Below, piece after piece: positions 17,546-26,670 of a DNA stretch of 64,000 bases; positions within the stretch are counted from its first letter, which is position 1; the number at the start of each line of letters is the position of its first letter. Origin of the DNA: Candidatus Foliamicus numerosus (GTDB taxonomy: Bacteria; Pseudomonadota; Gammaproteobacteria; Steroidobacterales; Foliamicaceae); the NCBI GenBank assembly GCA_028285945.1, contig JAPYNE010000023.1, positions 24,333 to 88,332 on the forward strand. The letters run 5' to 3'. Under the pieces are notes generated by a model. That model ran no database searches and was not told the DNA's origin. It saw only the letters and a program-made list of their open reading frames with translations. Position numbers and translations under genes: made by a program.

Positions 17546-18439
17546 GTGACAGCCCTTCCCGGTTCCGCCGAGCAGGCGCGCGAGCTGCTGGAGGCGCAGG
17601 GCTATATCGCGGCCGGCCGGTTGAGCACTGCCGTTTTTCTTGCGCTCAGCCTGAAGCGCCCGCTATTCCTGGAGGGCGAGGCGGGCGTGGGCAAAACCGA
17701 GCTGGCGCGGGCGCTGGCCGCAGGCCTGGGCCGTCGCCTGATCCGCCTGCAATGCCACGAGGGCTTGGATCTGGCTGGTGCCGCCTACGAATGGAACCAT
17801 GCCCGCCAGATTCTGGCCATCCGCTTGTCCGAAGGGGGAGGCCGCGAGCGGACGGAGGCGCTATCCGAGGGCCTGTATTCCCGCGACTTCCTGATTGAGC
17901 GCCCGCTGCTTGAGGCGCTGGCGCCTTGCGAGCAGGGACCGCCGGTGCTGCTAGTGGACGAGATCGACCGCGCCGACGAGCCGTTCGAGGCCTACCTGCT
18001 GGAATTTCTGGCCGATTTCCGCATGAGCATTCCGGAGTTCGGCGAAATCGAGGCTGAGCGGCCGCCTATCGTGGTGCTCACCTCCAACCGCACCCGCGAG
18101 GTGCATGACGCGCTCAAGCGTCGCTGCCTCTACTGCTGGGTCGATTACCCCGCGCGGGCTGCCGAGGAGCGGATTCTAGCCGCGCGCGTTCCCGATCTGC
18201 CTGAAGCGCTGCGGGCGAAGGTGGCCGCCTTCGTGCAGGCTCTTCGCGCCGAAGGCCTGTTCAAGGCGCCGGGCGTGTCCGAAACCCTGGACTGGGCCGA
18301 GGCACTGATGGCGATGGGCGCAGAGGATGTGGACGCGGAGTCCGTTTCTCAAACGCTGGGCGCGCTGCTCAAATACCAGGAGGACCTAGGCGCCGTGGAT
18401 GACAGCATGGTGGAGCGCCTCCTCGCCGCCTCCGCCTGA
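17546..18439 (+). CDS. coxD: MoxR-type AAA ATPase, CoxD
   Basis: A 297-residue MoxR-family AAA+ ATPase. The Walker A is GEAGVGKTELARAL (about residue 46), Walker B LLVDEIDRADEPFEAYLLEF, sensor 1 LTSNRTREVHDALKRRCLYC. CoxD proteins work with the VWA protein CoxE in maturation of the molybdenum site (sulfur insertion for CO dehydrogenase). GTG at 17546 is the only start compatible with the family N-terminus, and it lies directly against the last truncated repeat unit. Its usual partner coxE is not next to it but 7 kb downstream, beyond the restriction-modification genes. The 164 bases after the stop hold no clear feature. Confidence 0.92.
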   Translation: MTALPGSAEQARELLEAQGYIAAGRLSTAVFLALSLKRPLFLEGEAGVGKTELARALAAGLGRRLIRLQCHEGLDLAGAAYEWNHARQILAIRLSEGGGRERTEALSEGLYSRDFLIERPLLEALAPCEQGPPVLLVDEIDRADEPFEAYLLEFLADFRMSIPEFGEIEAERPPIVVLTSNRTREVHDALKRRCLYCWVDYPARAAEERILAARVPDLPEALRAKVAAFVQALRAEGLFKAPGVSETLDWAEALMAMGAEDVDAESVSQTLGALLKYQEDLGAVDDSMVERLLAASA

Positions 18440-18603
18440 TCCCGCCGGGGCAGCAATGGAAGCAGGAGCCGCATCCAGCCCTCCCTGAGGGAACGATGCC
18501 TTGGGTGCAGCGCCGCGGATCACTGGAATTCAGTTTTCTGCGTTTTTCGGCCCATTAACGACAAGCATCGCATTGCGCGGGCAGCGTTGGTATTCTTGGC
18601 GCC

Positions 18604-21600
18604 GTGACGGAATTCTTCAAAAAGCCCATCCTCAACTCGCCCTATGAGGCGCCTCGCAAGCACTGGGAGCTGGACGGCGAGCGCAGGCCAACCGGGCGAA
18701 AGCTGGCTGGGCGCCGGCCCGCCCAATACATCACGGCGGTTCCCGCAGCAAAGGCAAGCGGCCAGGAAAAGCTGACACTGCACGAGACGAGCCTTTCGGA
18801 CGGCGGTCAGGAATACGACCCCATGCCGGTGATTAACGAAGTCCGCCGCCACTTGGATGAATGGCGGCGCCTGCCGGTGGAGCAGTGCGGGGTCACACCG
18901 GTTACAGCCCGCCTGCTGCGGCACTGGCGGGAGCACGACTTTTTGGGCCAGCGTCCGTTCTTTTGCCAAATCGAGGCGGTCGAAACCATTGTCTGGCTCA
19001 CCGAAGTGGCAGGCTGCATCAGCGGTCGCGGCCCGGCGAAGCACAAGGGCATCCGCGAGCACTTCCGAGGCGCCAACGAGCGGGCCAACCCGGGGCTGAT
19101 GCGCCTCGCGCTGAAGCTCGCCACCGGCGCGGGCAAGACCACGGTCATGGCCATGCTGATTGCTTGGCAAACGCTGAACGCCCTGCGTTCCCCCAATAGC
19201 CCCCGATTCACGCGGGGCTTTCTGGTGGTGGCCCCCGGCATCACCATTCGAGACCGCCTCCGCGTGCTGCTGCCCAACGACCCGGACTGCTATTACGCGA
19301 AGCACGATCTGGTTCCGCACGGCATGCGGTCGGATATGCAGCGCGCCGAAATCGTCATCACCAACTATCACGCCTTTCTCCGCCGGGAGCGCCTCAAGCG
19401 GGCCGGCGGCAACCGGGCGCTGCTAGAGGGCCACGGGCCGGCTATTTCCACGCTGGAGACGGAAGGCCAGATGCTGCGGAGAGTTTGCGGCAAACTCATG
19501 AGATTGAAGAGCATCATGGTGCTGAACGACGAGGCGCATCACTGCTACAGGGAGAACCCGGGCGAATCCGAGGAGGGCAAGCGGACAGGCGATGATAAGG
19601 AGGAAGCGAAGAAAAACATCGAAGCCGCGCGGGTGTGGATTGCCGGAATCGAAGCCGCGCAGCGCAAGATAGGCGTTCGGTCGGTTCTCGATTTATCCGC
19701 CACGCCCTTTTTCCTGAGCGGCTCCGGCTACCGCGAGGGCACGCTGTTCCCTTGGACGGCGAGCGATTTCTCGCTGCTCGATGCGATTGAATGCGGCATC
19801 GTCAAGCTGCCCCGGGTGCCGGTGGCCGACAATGCCGCCATCGGCGAAATGCCTCGCTACCGGGAACTGTGGCGGCATATCGGCGCCAGCATGCCGAAAA
19901 AGAGTTCCGCGAAAACCGGCCAATTAGATCCGCTCAGCCTTCCTACGGACCTCCGAAGCGCCATCGATGCCCTCTACGGTCACTATGCAGCCACTTTCGG
20001 GGAATGGCGGGACGCGCAGATCGAAGTGCCGCCGGTGTTTATTGCGGTGTGCAGCAACATGGCTGCTTCCGAGATGGTTTACAAGTTCATGGCCGGGTTC
20101 GAGCGCGCCGCCGAGGATGGCCGCCCGCTTCTCCCGCATCCCGGTTTGCCGTTGTTCAGCAACTACAGCGAATCGGGCCAGCGCCTCGCCCGCCCGCGCA
20201 CGCTGCTCATCAACAGCGAGCAGCTGGAGTCCGGCGACGCGCTGGACAAAACCTTCCGCGCCGCTCATGTGGAGGAAATCGAGCGTTTTCGACGCGAGCG
20301 AAAGGAGCGCGAGGCCGATTCCGCCGCCGCCGAGAACCTCAGCGATGCCGACTTGCTGCGCGAAGTGATGAACACGGTGGGCAAGCCCGGACGCTTGGGC
20401 GCGGACATCCGCTGCGTGGTGTCGGTGGCGATGCTATCCGAGGGTTGGGATGCCAACACCGTGACGCATGTGCTGGGCGTGCGGGCTTTCGGCACCCAGC
20501 TGCTGTGCGAGCAGGTGGTGGGCCGGGCGTTGCGCCGGCAGTCTTATGAGCTCAACGAGAAAGGCCTGTTCGACGTGGAGTACGCCGATGTGCTCGGCGT
20601 GCCGTTCGACTTTGCCGCCGAGCCCATCGTGGTGCCGCCCGCAAAGCCGAAGCGCACCGTGCATGTGCATGCGGTGCGGCCCGAGCGCGACACGCTGGCC
20701 ATTGAGTTCCCCCGCGTGGAAGGCTACGCCTACGAGCTTCCCGAAGAGCACCTGACGGCAACGTTCAGCCGCGAGTCCAAGCTCAGATTGACCCCGGAGA
20801 AAGTCGGCCCCACGCGCACGCGCAACGAGGGCATACTCGGAGAGGGCGCAACTCTCGAGCCCAGCGACCTCCAGGCCTCGCGTCCGGCCACTGTGGCGTT
20901 CCACCTTGCGAAGCGGCTGCTGAACAAGCACTTTCGCGGCGCCAATGGAGCGCCCCGAACGCACCTTATGGGCGACCTTCTGCGCATCGCCCGCGAGTGG
21001 TTGGACGGCGGCTATCTGGTGTGCGCGGGAGGAACGCGGCAGGCGCAACTGCTGGGCGCGGCGCTGGCGGACGATGCCTGCGAACGAATCCATGCCGGCA
21101 TCGCCCGGTCGTTGGGCGAGCGGCGAATCCGTGCGGTGCTCGACCCGTACAACCCCTGCGGCTCCACCGCCGAAGTGGATTTCCGCACCTCAAGGCAAAC
21201 GCGCTGGACGACCAACCCGGCCTTGTGCCATGTGAACTGGGCCGTGTGCGACGGAAGCTGGGAGCTTGAGTTCTGCCGCATCATCGAAGCCCATCCCCGC
21301 GTGCGCGCCTACGTCAAGAACGAGGGCATGGGATTCGCCGTTCCGTACCGCATGCGCGGAATGGCGTGCCGCTATTTCCCGGATTTCATCGCGCGCGTCG
21401 ATGACGGGGCGGACGAGCCGGTGAATCTGGTGGTGGAAATTAAAGGCAGGCGGGAAGACGATGCCGATATCAAGGCCGAGACCATGCGTGCGTGGTGGGT
21501 GCCCGGCGTGAACCGCCTCGCTAGCTACGGGCGCTGGGATTTCCTGGAGTTGACCAGAATCGAAACCATGGAGGATGATTTTCACCGCTGGTTTTCGCAG

Positions 21601-21708
21601 CATGCCGTCAACCCCGGCATCCAGGCCGCCCACAAGGCCATCCTGCTGGGCGGCAGCATGCCGGATTTGCAGGATATTCCGCGCCGCAGAAGCGAAGCTG
21701 TGCAATGA
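18604..21708 (+). CDS. BPTD_3080-type restriction enzyme: SF2 helicase with C-terminal nuclease
   Basis: A 1034-residue restriction subunit of the type III Res-like class. SF2 helicase motifs are LATGAGKTTVMAMLIAWQ (Walker A, about residue 174), LNDEAHHCY (DEAH-like, about 308), LDLSATPFFLSGSG (motif III) and SEGWDANTVTHV plus CEQVVGRALRR (motifs V and VI). Near residue 930-945, FPDFIARVD then LVVEIKGRR forms the PDxn(D/E)xK nuclease site. GTG at 18604 fits the conserved start MTEFFKKPILNSPYEAP. The stop overlaps the PIN gene start, and the methyltransferase follows. The whole unit is inserted between coxD and coxE. Confidence 0.9.
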   Translation: MTEFFKKPILNSPYEAPRKHWELDGERRPTGRKLAGRRPAQYITAVPAAKASGQEKLTLHETSLSDGGQEYDPMPVINEVRRHLDEWRRLPVEQCGVTPVTARLLRHWREHDFLGQRPFFCQIEAVETIVWLTEVAGCISGRGPAKHKGIREHFRGANERANPGLMRLALKLATGAGKTTVMAMLIAWQTLNALRSPNSPRFTRGFLVVAPGITIRDRLRVLLPNDPDCYYAKHDLVPHGMRSDMQRAEIVITNYHAFLRRERLKRAGGNRALLEGHGPAISTLETEGQMLRRVCGKLMRLKSIMVLNDEAHHCYRENPGESEEGKRTGDDKEEAKKNIEAARVWIAGIEAAQRKIGVRSVLDLSATPFFLSGSGYREGTLFPWTASDFSLLDAIECGIVKLPRVPVADNAAIGEMPRYRELWRHIGASMPKKSSAKTGQLDPLSLPTDLRSAIDALYGHYAATFGEWRDAQIEVPPVFIAVCSNMAASEMVYKFMAGFERAAEDGRPLLPHPGLPLFSNYSESGQRLARPRTLLINSEQLESGDALDKTFRAAHVEEIERFRRERKEREADSAAAENLSDADLLREVMNTVGKPGRLGADIRCVVSVAMLSEGWDANTVTHVLGVRAFGTQLLCEQVVGRALRRQSYELNEKGLFDVEYADVLGVPFDFAAEPIVVPPAKPKRTVHVHAVRPERDTLAIEFPRVEGYAYELPEEHLTATFSRESKLRLTPEKVGPTRTRNEGILGEGATLEPSDLQASRPATVAFHLAKRLLNKHFRGANGAPRTHLMGDLLRIAREWLDGGYLVCAGGTRQAQLLGAALADDACERIHAGIARSLGERRIRAVLDPYNPCGSTAEVDFRTSRQTRWTTNPALCHVNWAVCDGSWELEFCRIIEAHPRVRAYVKNEGMGFAVPYRMRGMACRYFPDFIARVDDGADEPVNLVVEIKGRREDDADIKAETMRAWWVPGVNRLASYGRWDFLELTRIETMEDDFHRWFSQHAVNPGIQAAHKAILLGGSMPDLQDIPRRRSEAVQ

Positions 21709-22112
21709 TTCTTGTCGATACCTCGGTGTGGATCGACCACCTGCGCGCCGCCGATGCAAGTCTCATCAGGCATCTGGGCGCGGGGGAGCTGGTGACGCAC
21801 TCGATGGTGATGGGCGAACTAGCCTGCGGGAACCTGCGCGAGAGGGCCGCCACCATGAATCTTCTGGACGCGATTCCGAAAATTGGCGAATTGACGAACG
21901 GCGCTGTGATTTCACGCATCGAGAAGGATGCACTGGCTGGGCGCGGGATCGGATTCGTGGACGCGCATTTGCTATGCGCGGTGAAGGCCAAGCAGGGAGC
22001 GCGCCTCTGGACTCGGGATCGTGGCCTTAAGAGAATCGCCGAGGAGTTCGGCGTGGCCTATGCTGAAGCCGGCAGCGGCGCGGCTTCGGGAGGAGGCGGC
22101 GATGGCGGGTAA
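21705..22112 (+). CDS. PIN-domain ribonuclease (VapC-like) inside the R-M operon
   Basis: A 135-residue PIN-domain protein. The acidic metal-binding residues are all visible: VDTSVWIDHLR (first Asp), VMGELACGNL (Glu), GFVDAHLLCAVK (Asp) and LWTRDRGLKRIAEEF (last Asp). The ATG overlaps the stop of the restriction gene (ATGA), and its 3' end overlaps the methyltransferase start by 11 bases, so all three genes are translationally coupled. No antitoxin gene precedes it. It could be a VapC whose antitoxin was lost or lies elsewhere, or a nuclease effector of the defence operon. The low-complexity Gly/Ser tail is caused by the overlap. Confidence 0.85.
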   Translation: MILVDTSVWIDHLRAADASLIRHLGAGELVTHSMVMGELACGNLRERAATMNLLDAIPKIGELTNGAVISRIEKDALAGRGIGFVDAHLLCAVKAKQGARLWTRDRGLKRIAEEFGVAYAEAGSGAASGGGGDGG

Positions 22113-25029
22113 GCGCAAGCCAGGCAAGCAAGTCGAAGCGCTCACGCACTCCGGGGAGTCGCGGCGCAACATTCCCACATCCGAGCTGGAATCGCTGGTG
22201 CGCGAGAAGGACAAGACCCCGTTGCGGATCGCCTATGAGCGCCGCAACCGCGACCTCGATCCGCAACTGGTATGGCGCGGCAAGGACGAGCAGGACTGGG
22301 CGGACCTCGTGGTGCAGGCGCCGCCGCTCTATATCCAGGAGAAGGTGCATCCCAAGGCGCTGGTTGACGATCTGCTTCGGGAAAGCCGGGAGAGGAGCCA
22401 AGAGGAAGCGCAGGAAATCCCCGACCTATTTGCCGATTTTAATGGTTTGCCCAATCCTGAGGCGGCCACGGAGTTCTACCAGCACGACCAGAACTGGTCG
22501 AACCGGATGATTCTTGGCGACTCGTTGCAGGTGATGGCCAGCCTTGCCGAGCGCGAAGGGCTGCGCGGCAAGGTGCAGTGCATCTACATCGACCCGCCCT
22601 ACGGCATCAAATTCAACTCCAACTTCCAGTGGTCCACCACCAGCCGCGACGTGAAGGACGGCAAGCGCGACCATATCACCCGCGAGCCGGAGCAGGTGAA
22701 GGCGTTCCGGGACACCTGGCGCGACGGCATCCATTCGTACCTGACGTATCTGCGCGACCGCCTGACTGTGGCCCGCGACTTGCTCACCGACAGCGGCTCG
22801 GTGTTCGTTCAGATCGGGGACGAGAATGTGCATCGCGTCCGCGCCGTGATGGATGAAGTGTTCGGGGCGGATAATTTTGTTGCTCAGGTGACTTTTCGTG
22901 TAAAGAGCCCTTTGGCGGTTTCAGACCTAGCTCGAACCACAGACTTTATTGTCTGGTACGCCAGACACCGGGCACAGATGAAGTTTCGGCAAGCCAGGTC
23001 GGAGAAAGACTTGGAGGGGCACCCTGAATTCTCCCTCGCCCTCCTCGCCAATGAAACAGTAACTTCAGTTAGAGAGATGAAGAAAGAGGGAAATCTTGAG
23101 CAGGCGCGGTTTTTCACCGCACAGAACTTGGCTTCATCTGGATATACGCCATCCTGCATGTACGACGCACAGATCCATGGTCAGAACTTCAAGCATCCTA
23201 GGGGGAAGAGCTGGAAGACAAATCGAGATGGTATGCGGCGGCTTTTTCGTGCGAATCGCCTGCACCCACTCAAGACCAGTCTCCGTTGGAAGTATTTTTT
23301 TGATGACGCTCCGAGTGAGGTAGTTACAGACATCTGGACCGATACGTTCGCAGCATCAGAGAAAGCCTACGTGGTGCAAACGTCAGTTTTTGTCATTCAG
23401 CGCTGCCTTCTTATGGCTACTGATCCCGGCGACCTCGTGCTTGATCCTACCTGCGGGTCCGGGACGACGGCCTATGTCGCCGAGCAGTGGGGGCGGCGGT
23501 GGATCACTATCGACACGTCGCGGGTGGCATTGGCGCTGGCCCGCGCCCGCATCATGGGCGCGCGCTATCCGTACTACTTGCTTGCCGACAGCAAGGCGGG
23601 GCAGCGCAAGGAAGCGCAGATCGCACGCAAGGCGCCATCGGAAGCGCCGGTTTACGGCAGCATTCGCCAAGGCTTCGTGTACGAGCGCGTTCCGCATATC
23701 ACGCTCAAGGCCATCGCCAACAACGCCGAAATCGACGTGATCCATGAAAACCGCCAGCCAGCCGTCAAGGGCGCGCTGGCTGAGCTGAACGCCGCGCTGC
23801 GCGGCCATGCCACGCCGTTCGAGGTTGCAGCGGGAGGGCGCAAGGGGGCCAAAGTGCATTTCGACGCGGCCAAGGGTGCTGCCGTGGAATTGCCCAGCGG
23901 CGAGTCGGTTTCCGCTTGCGCGCTTTTGGAGTGGGAAGTTCCGCGCGAAGCGCCTTCGGACTGGCCCGAATCCGCGCATGCGCCTCTCGCCCGGTTCTGG
24001 GAAGCGCGCATCGAGCGCCAGCGGGAAATCGACGCTTCCATCGCCGCCTCCGCCGAGTTCGAGTGTCTCTACGACAAGCCGCACGAGGACAAGAACACGG
24101 TTCGGGTGGCAGGGCCGTTCACTGTGGAATCGCTAACGCCGCATCGAACCGCCGAGGCCGCGCCCGCGCCGCTTGCTCCTCTTTCCGCCGATGAGGTTAG
24201 GGATCAAACCGTGGAATACCAGGCCGGCGAGGCACTGGATGCGCTGGACTACAACTTCGCTGACATCATCCTGGAGCAACTGCGAACCGCCGGCGTGCAG
24301 CAAGCCGACAAGCGCCACAAGATCGATTTCACCTCGCTTGAGGGTTGGCCGGGCGAACTGATTTGCGCCGACGGGCGCTACAGCGAGGGCGACAAGGAGC
24401 GCCGCGCCGCCATCCTGGTGGGCCCTGAGCATGGCACCGTTGGGCGGGCGGACCTTATGGAGGCCGCGCGCGAAGCCGCCGAAGCCGGTTTCGACGCGTT
24501 GATCTGCTGTGCCTTCAACTACGATGCCCAATCCACGGAGGTCGCCAAGCTTGGCAAGCTGCCGATCCTCAAGGCGAGGATGAACGCCGACCTGCATATG
24601 TCCACGGACCTGAAGAAGACCAAGGCAGGCAATCTGTTCGTGATTTTCGGCGAGCCTGATATCGAGGTGATCGACGCGCCGGATCACCGGATCCAGGTGC
24701 GGATCAAAGGCATTGACTTGTTCGATCCGCGCACCGGCGATGTGCGCTCCTCGGAAACTGATGATCTGGCCTGCTGGTTTATCGACACGGATTACGACAT
24801 GGCCAGCTTTTTCGTTCGCCATGCCTATTTTCTTGGCGCGCGGGACCCCTATAAGGCGCTCAAGACCACCCTTAGGGCCGAGATCGACGCGGAAGCCTGG
24901 GAAAGCCTGCGTTCGGACACGTCGCGCCCCTTCAGCCGGCCGGCTTCAGGCCGAATCGCCGTCAAGGCCATCAACCATCTTGGCGACGAAGTCATGAAGG
25001 TGGTGAAGGTGGCTGCTGCCGAAACATAG
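22102..25029 (+). CDS. site-specific DNA methyltransferase (type III Mod-like, N6-adenine)
   Basis: A 975-residue modification subunit. ATG 22102 has a strong GGAGGAGG Shine-Dalgarno and gives MAGKRKPGKQVEAL. Catalytic motif IV is IDPPYGIKF (about residue 164) and the AdoMet motif is LDPTCGSGTTAYVAEQWGRR (about 447). This order (IV before I) is the beta class to which type III Mod proteins belong. The region between the motifs, about 22870-23430, should hold the target-recognition domain and is visibly more AT-rich than the rest. A long C-terminal part (600-975) resembles the extra domain of BPTD_3080-linked methyltransferases. It protects host DNA against the adjacent restriction subunit. 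Confidence 0.92.
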   Translation: MAGKRKPGKQVEALTHSGESRRNIPTSELESLVREKDKTPLRIAYERRNRDLDPQLVWRGKDEQDWADLVVQAPPLYIQEKVHPKALVDDLLRESRERSQEEAQEIPDLFADFNGLPNPEAATEFYQHDQNWSNRMILGDSLQVMASLAEREGLRGKVQCIYIDPPYGIKFNSNFQWSTTSRDVKDGKRDHITREPEQVKAFRDTWRDGIHSYLTYLRDRLTVARDLLTDSGSVFVQIGDENVHRVRAVMDEVFGADNFVAQVTFRVKSPLAVSDLARTTDFIVWYARHRAQMKFRQARSEKDLEGHPEFSLALLANETVTSVREMKKEGNLEQARFFTAQNLASSGYTPSCMYDAQIHGQNFKHPRGKSWKTNRDGMRRLFRANRLHPLKTSLRWKYFFDDAPSEVVTDIWTDTFAASEKAYVVQTSVFVIQRCLLMATDPGDLVLDPTCGSGTTAYVAEQWGRRWITIDTSRVALALARARIMGARYPYYLLADSKAGQRKEAQIARKAPSEAPVYGSIRQGFVYERVPHITLKAIANNAEIDVIHENRQPAVKGALAELNAALRGHATPFEVAAGGRKGAKVHFDAAKGAAVELPSGESVSACALLEWEVPREAPSDWPESAHAPLARFWEARIERQREIDASIAASAEFECLYDKPHEDKNTVRVAGPFTVESLTPHRTAEAAPAPLAPLSADEVRDQTVEYQAGEALDALDYNFADIILEQLRTAGVQQADKRHKIDFTSLEGWPGELICADGRYSEGDKERRAAILVGPEHGTVGRADLMEAAREAAEAGFDALICCAFNYDAQSTEVAKLGKLPILKARMNADLHMSTDLKKTKAGNLFVIFGEPDIEVIDAPDHRIQVRIKGIDLFDPRTGDVRSSETDDLACWFIDTDYDMASFFVRHAYFLGARDPYKALKTTLRAEIDAEAWESLRSDTSRPFSRPASGRIAVKAINHLGDEVMKVVKVAAAET

Positions 25030-25118
25030 GCAGGAGCGCGGAAACCATAAGGGACGGCGCATGGCTTGCTAGCCCCAGGCCCCGCTGCCTGCGGGGCCGC
25101 ACCGGCCTCGGCATGGGC

Positions 25119-25352
25119 TCAGCCCCTGTCCCACCCCGCCCGGATGGCTCCGAAGTCGGGAATGTCGCTGCGGCGCTTCCATATCCCGGCGGCTGAGCGC
25201 ATTGCATCCTCCCGGCGCTGGCTGCTGGTGCTTGCAATGAAGCGGTCAACGGCCTCGCGAATGAGTTCGCTTTGCCGTCTTCCTTGGCGCCGCGACATGG
25301 CGACCAGCTCGTTGCGCTGTTTTTCCGTAAGATAAATTTGCGTGCGCACCAT
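25119..25352 (-). CDS. orphan ribbon-helix-helix (CopG-type) protein
   Basis: About 77 residues from ATG 25352 (an upstream ATG at 25373 would add seven). MVRTQIYLTEKQRNELVAMS followed by SELIREAVDRFIAS is a typical ribbon-helix-helix DNA-binding fold, as in VapB-like antitoxins, and the tail DFGAIRAGWDRG resembles the toxin-binding end of such antitoxins. No toxin gene follows on the minus strand. It lies at the downstream end of the restriction-modification island, on the strand opposite to the PIN gene, and could be the displaced partner of that nuclease or a solitary regulator. Confidence 0.7.
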   Translation of the reverse strand: MVRTQIYLTEKQRNELVAMSRRQGRRQSELIREAVDRFIASTSSQRREDAMRSAAGIWKRRSDIPDFGAIRAGWDRG

Positions 25353-25433
25353 GCTTGATCTCCGAGAAAACATACATCGGCATTATACATCGCCACTCCA
25401 GGGCGGCGATCTGTCGCCGGGACTGAACAGCTA

Positions 25434-26585
25434 ATGCCAAACGGCACTCAGGGCGCGGGCCTAGCCGGGCGCATCGTGGATTTTGTGAGGACGCTGCGGG
25501 CGGCGGGCGTGCCGCTGGGGGCGGGCAGGAGCGCGCTGGCGCTTCAAGCCGTCGAACGCGTTGATTTGGGCAGCCGCGCCGAGTTCGTCGGCGCGCTGCG
25601 CTGCGTGCTGACCGCGAGTCCTGCCGAGGGCGTGCTGTTCGACTGCGCGTTTCCCCTGTTTTTCGGCAACCGGGACGCATTCGCGCGGCTGGGCGGGTGG
25701 CGGGCGCAGGGCTTGCGTTCCATGGGGGAGGCGAAGCCGCCGCCGGGGACGTTGCGCTTGCTTCGCGCCATGCAGAGCAGCTCGCAACTTATCGCCGCGC
25801 CGGGTGCCGAACGGGTCGTGGCGGGTGCCGGATACTCGCCGCAGGAGTCGCTTTCAACGAAGGATTTCGCGCAGATGTCGCCGGAGGAGCAGGCCGAGGC
25901 GCGGGAACTGCTGCGCTGCGGCGTGCTTTGCCCCATGCGCCTAGGAAGGCGTTTCAGGCCTGCTGCGCATGGCCCGCGTATCGACTTTCAGGCCACTTTG
26001 CGCGCCGGCCTCGCATCGGGCGGCGAGTTCATGCGGTTAAGGCGCAAGGCGCGCCGCCCGGAGCCCTTGGCGCTGGCGCTATTGTTCGATGTGTCCGGCT
26101 CGATGACGTCCTATGCGCGCATGGCGCTGCATTTCGCGCATGCGCTGTGCAGCGGCCGGCGCTCCGTGGAGGCGTTCGTGTTCGCCACCCGGCTGACCCG
26201 CGTGACCCGCGAATTGCGCGGGCGCGACGGCGACGTGGCCGCCGCCGCGGCGCTCAAGGCCGCGCCGGACTGGGAAGGCGGAACGCGCATCGCCGCCGCG
26301 CTGGGCGAGTTCAACCGGCTGTGGTCGCGCCGGGTGCTGGCCCGCCCCGGCGTGGTGCTGCTGCTCAGCGACGGCTTGGAGCGCGACCAGGTTGAGCAGC
26401 TTCGCTCGGAAGCCGCTAGACTGCGCCGCTCATGCAAGCGCCTGGTGTGGCTCAACCCGCTATTGGGCTACGAAGGCTTCGAGCCGCGCGCGCGCGGCGT
26501 GCAGGCCTTGCTGCCCGCCGTCCACGAACACCGCTCGGCCCACAACGTAAGCAGCCTGCTCGGCTTGGCGGAAGCCCTCGCCTGA
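25434..26585 (+). CDS. coxE: CoxE-type VWA-domain protein
   Basis: A 383-residue VWA protein of the CoxE family, the usual partner of the MoxR ATPase CoxD in molybdenum hydroxylase maturation. The N-terminal half holds conserved helices (SLSTKDFAQMSPEEQAEARE), and the VWA domain begins LALLFDVSGSMTSYARMALH, with the DxSxS metal site. Later come FVFATRLTRVTREL, WEGGTRIAAALGEFNRLW and VVLLLSDGLERDQVEQL. It is separated from coxD by the inserted restriction-modification genes, so its expression must now depend on a local promoter or read-through. The start codon at 25434 is read as ATG or an adjacent in-frame start; confidence in the N-terminus is moderate. Confidence 0.9.
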   Translation: MPNGTQGAGLAGRIVDFVRTLRAAGVPLGAGRSALALQAVERVDLGSRAEFVGALRCVLTASPAEGVLFDCAFPLFFGNRDAFARLGGWRAQGLRSMGEAKPPPGTLRLLRAMQSSSQLIAAPGAERVVAGAGYSPQESLSTKDFAQMSPEEQAEARELLRCGVLCPMRLGRRFRPAAHGPRIDFQATLRAGLASGGEFMRLRRKARRPEPLALALLFDVSGSMTSYARMALHFAHALCSGRRSVEAFVFATRLTRVTRELRGRDGDVAAAAALKAAPDWEGGTRIAAALGEFNRLWSRRVLARPGVVLLLSDGLERDQVEQLRSEAARLRRSCKRLVWLNPLLGYEGFEPRARGVQALLPAVHEHRSAHNVSSLLGLAEALA

Positions 26586-26670
26586 GCGGGTAATCGACGC
26601 ACAGGCTTTCTAGCCGGGGGGTATCGCCATCCGCTGAAAGGCGCGGCATAGGGAAATAGAGTAGTATTGC

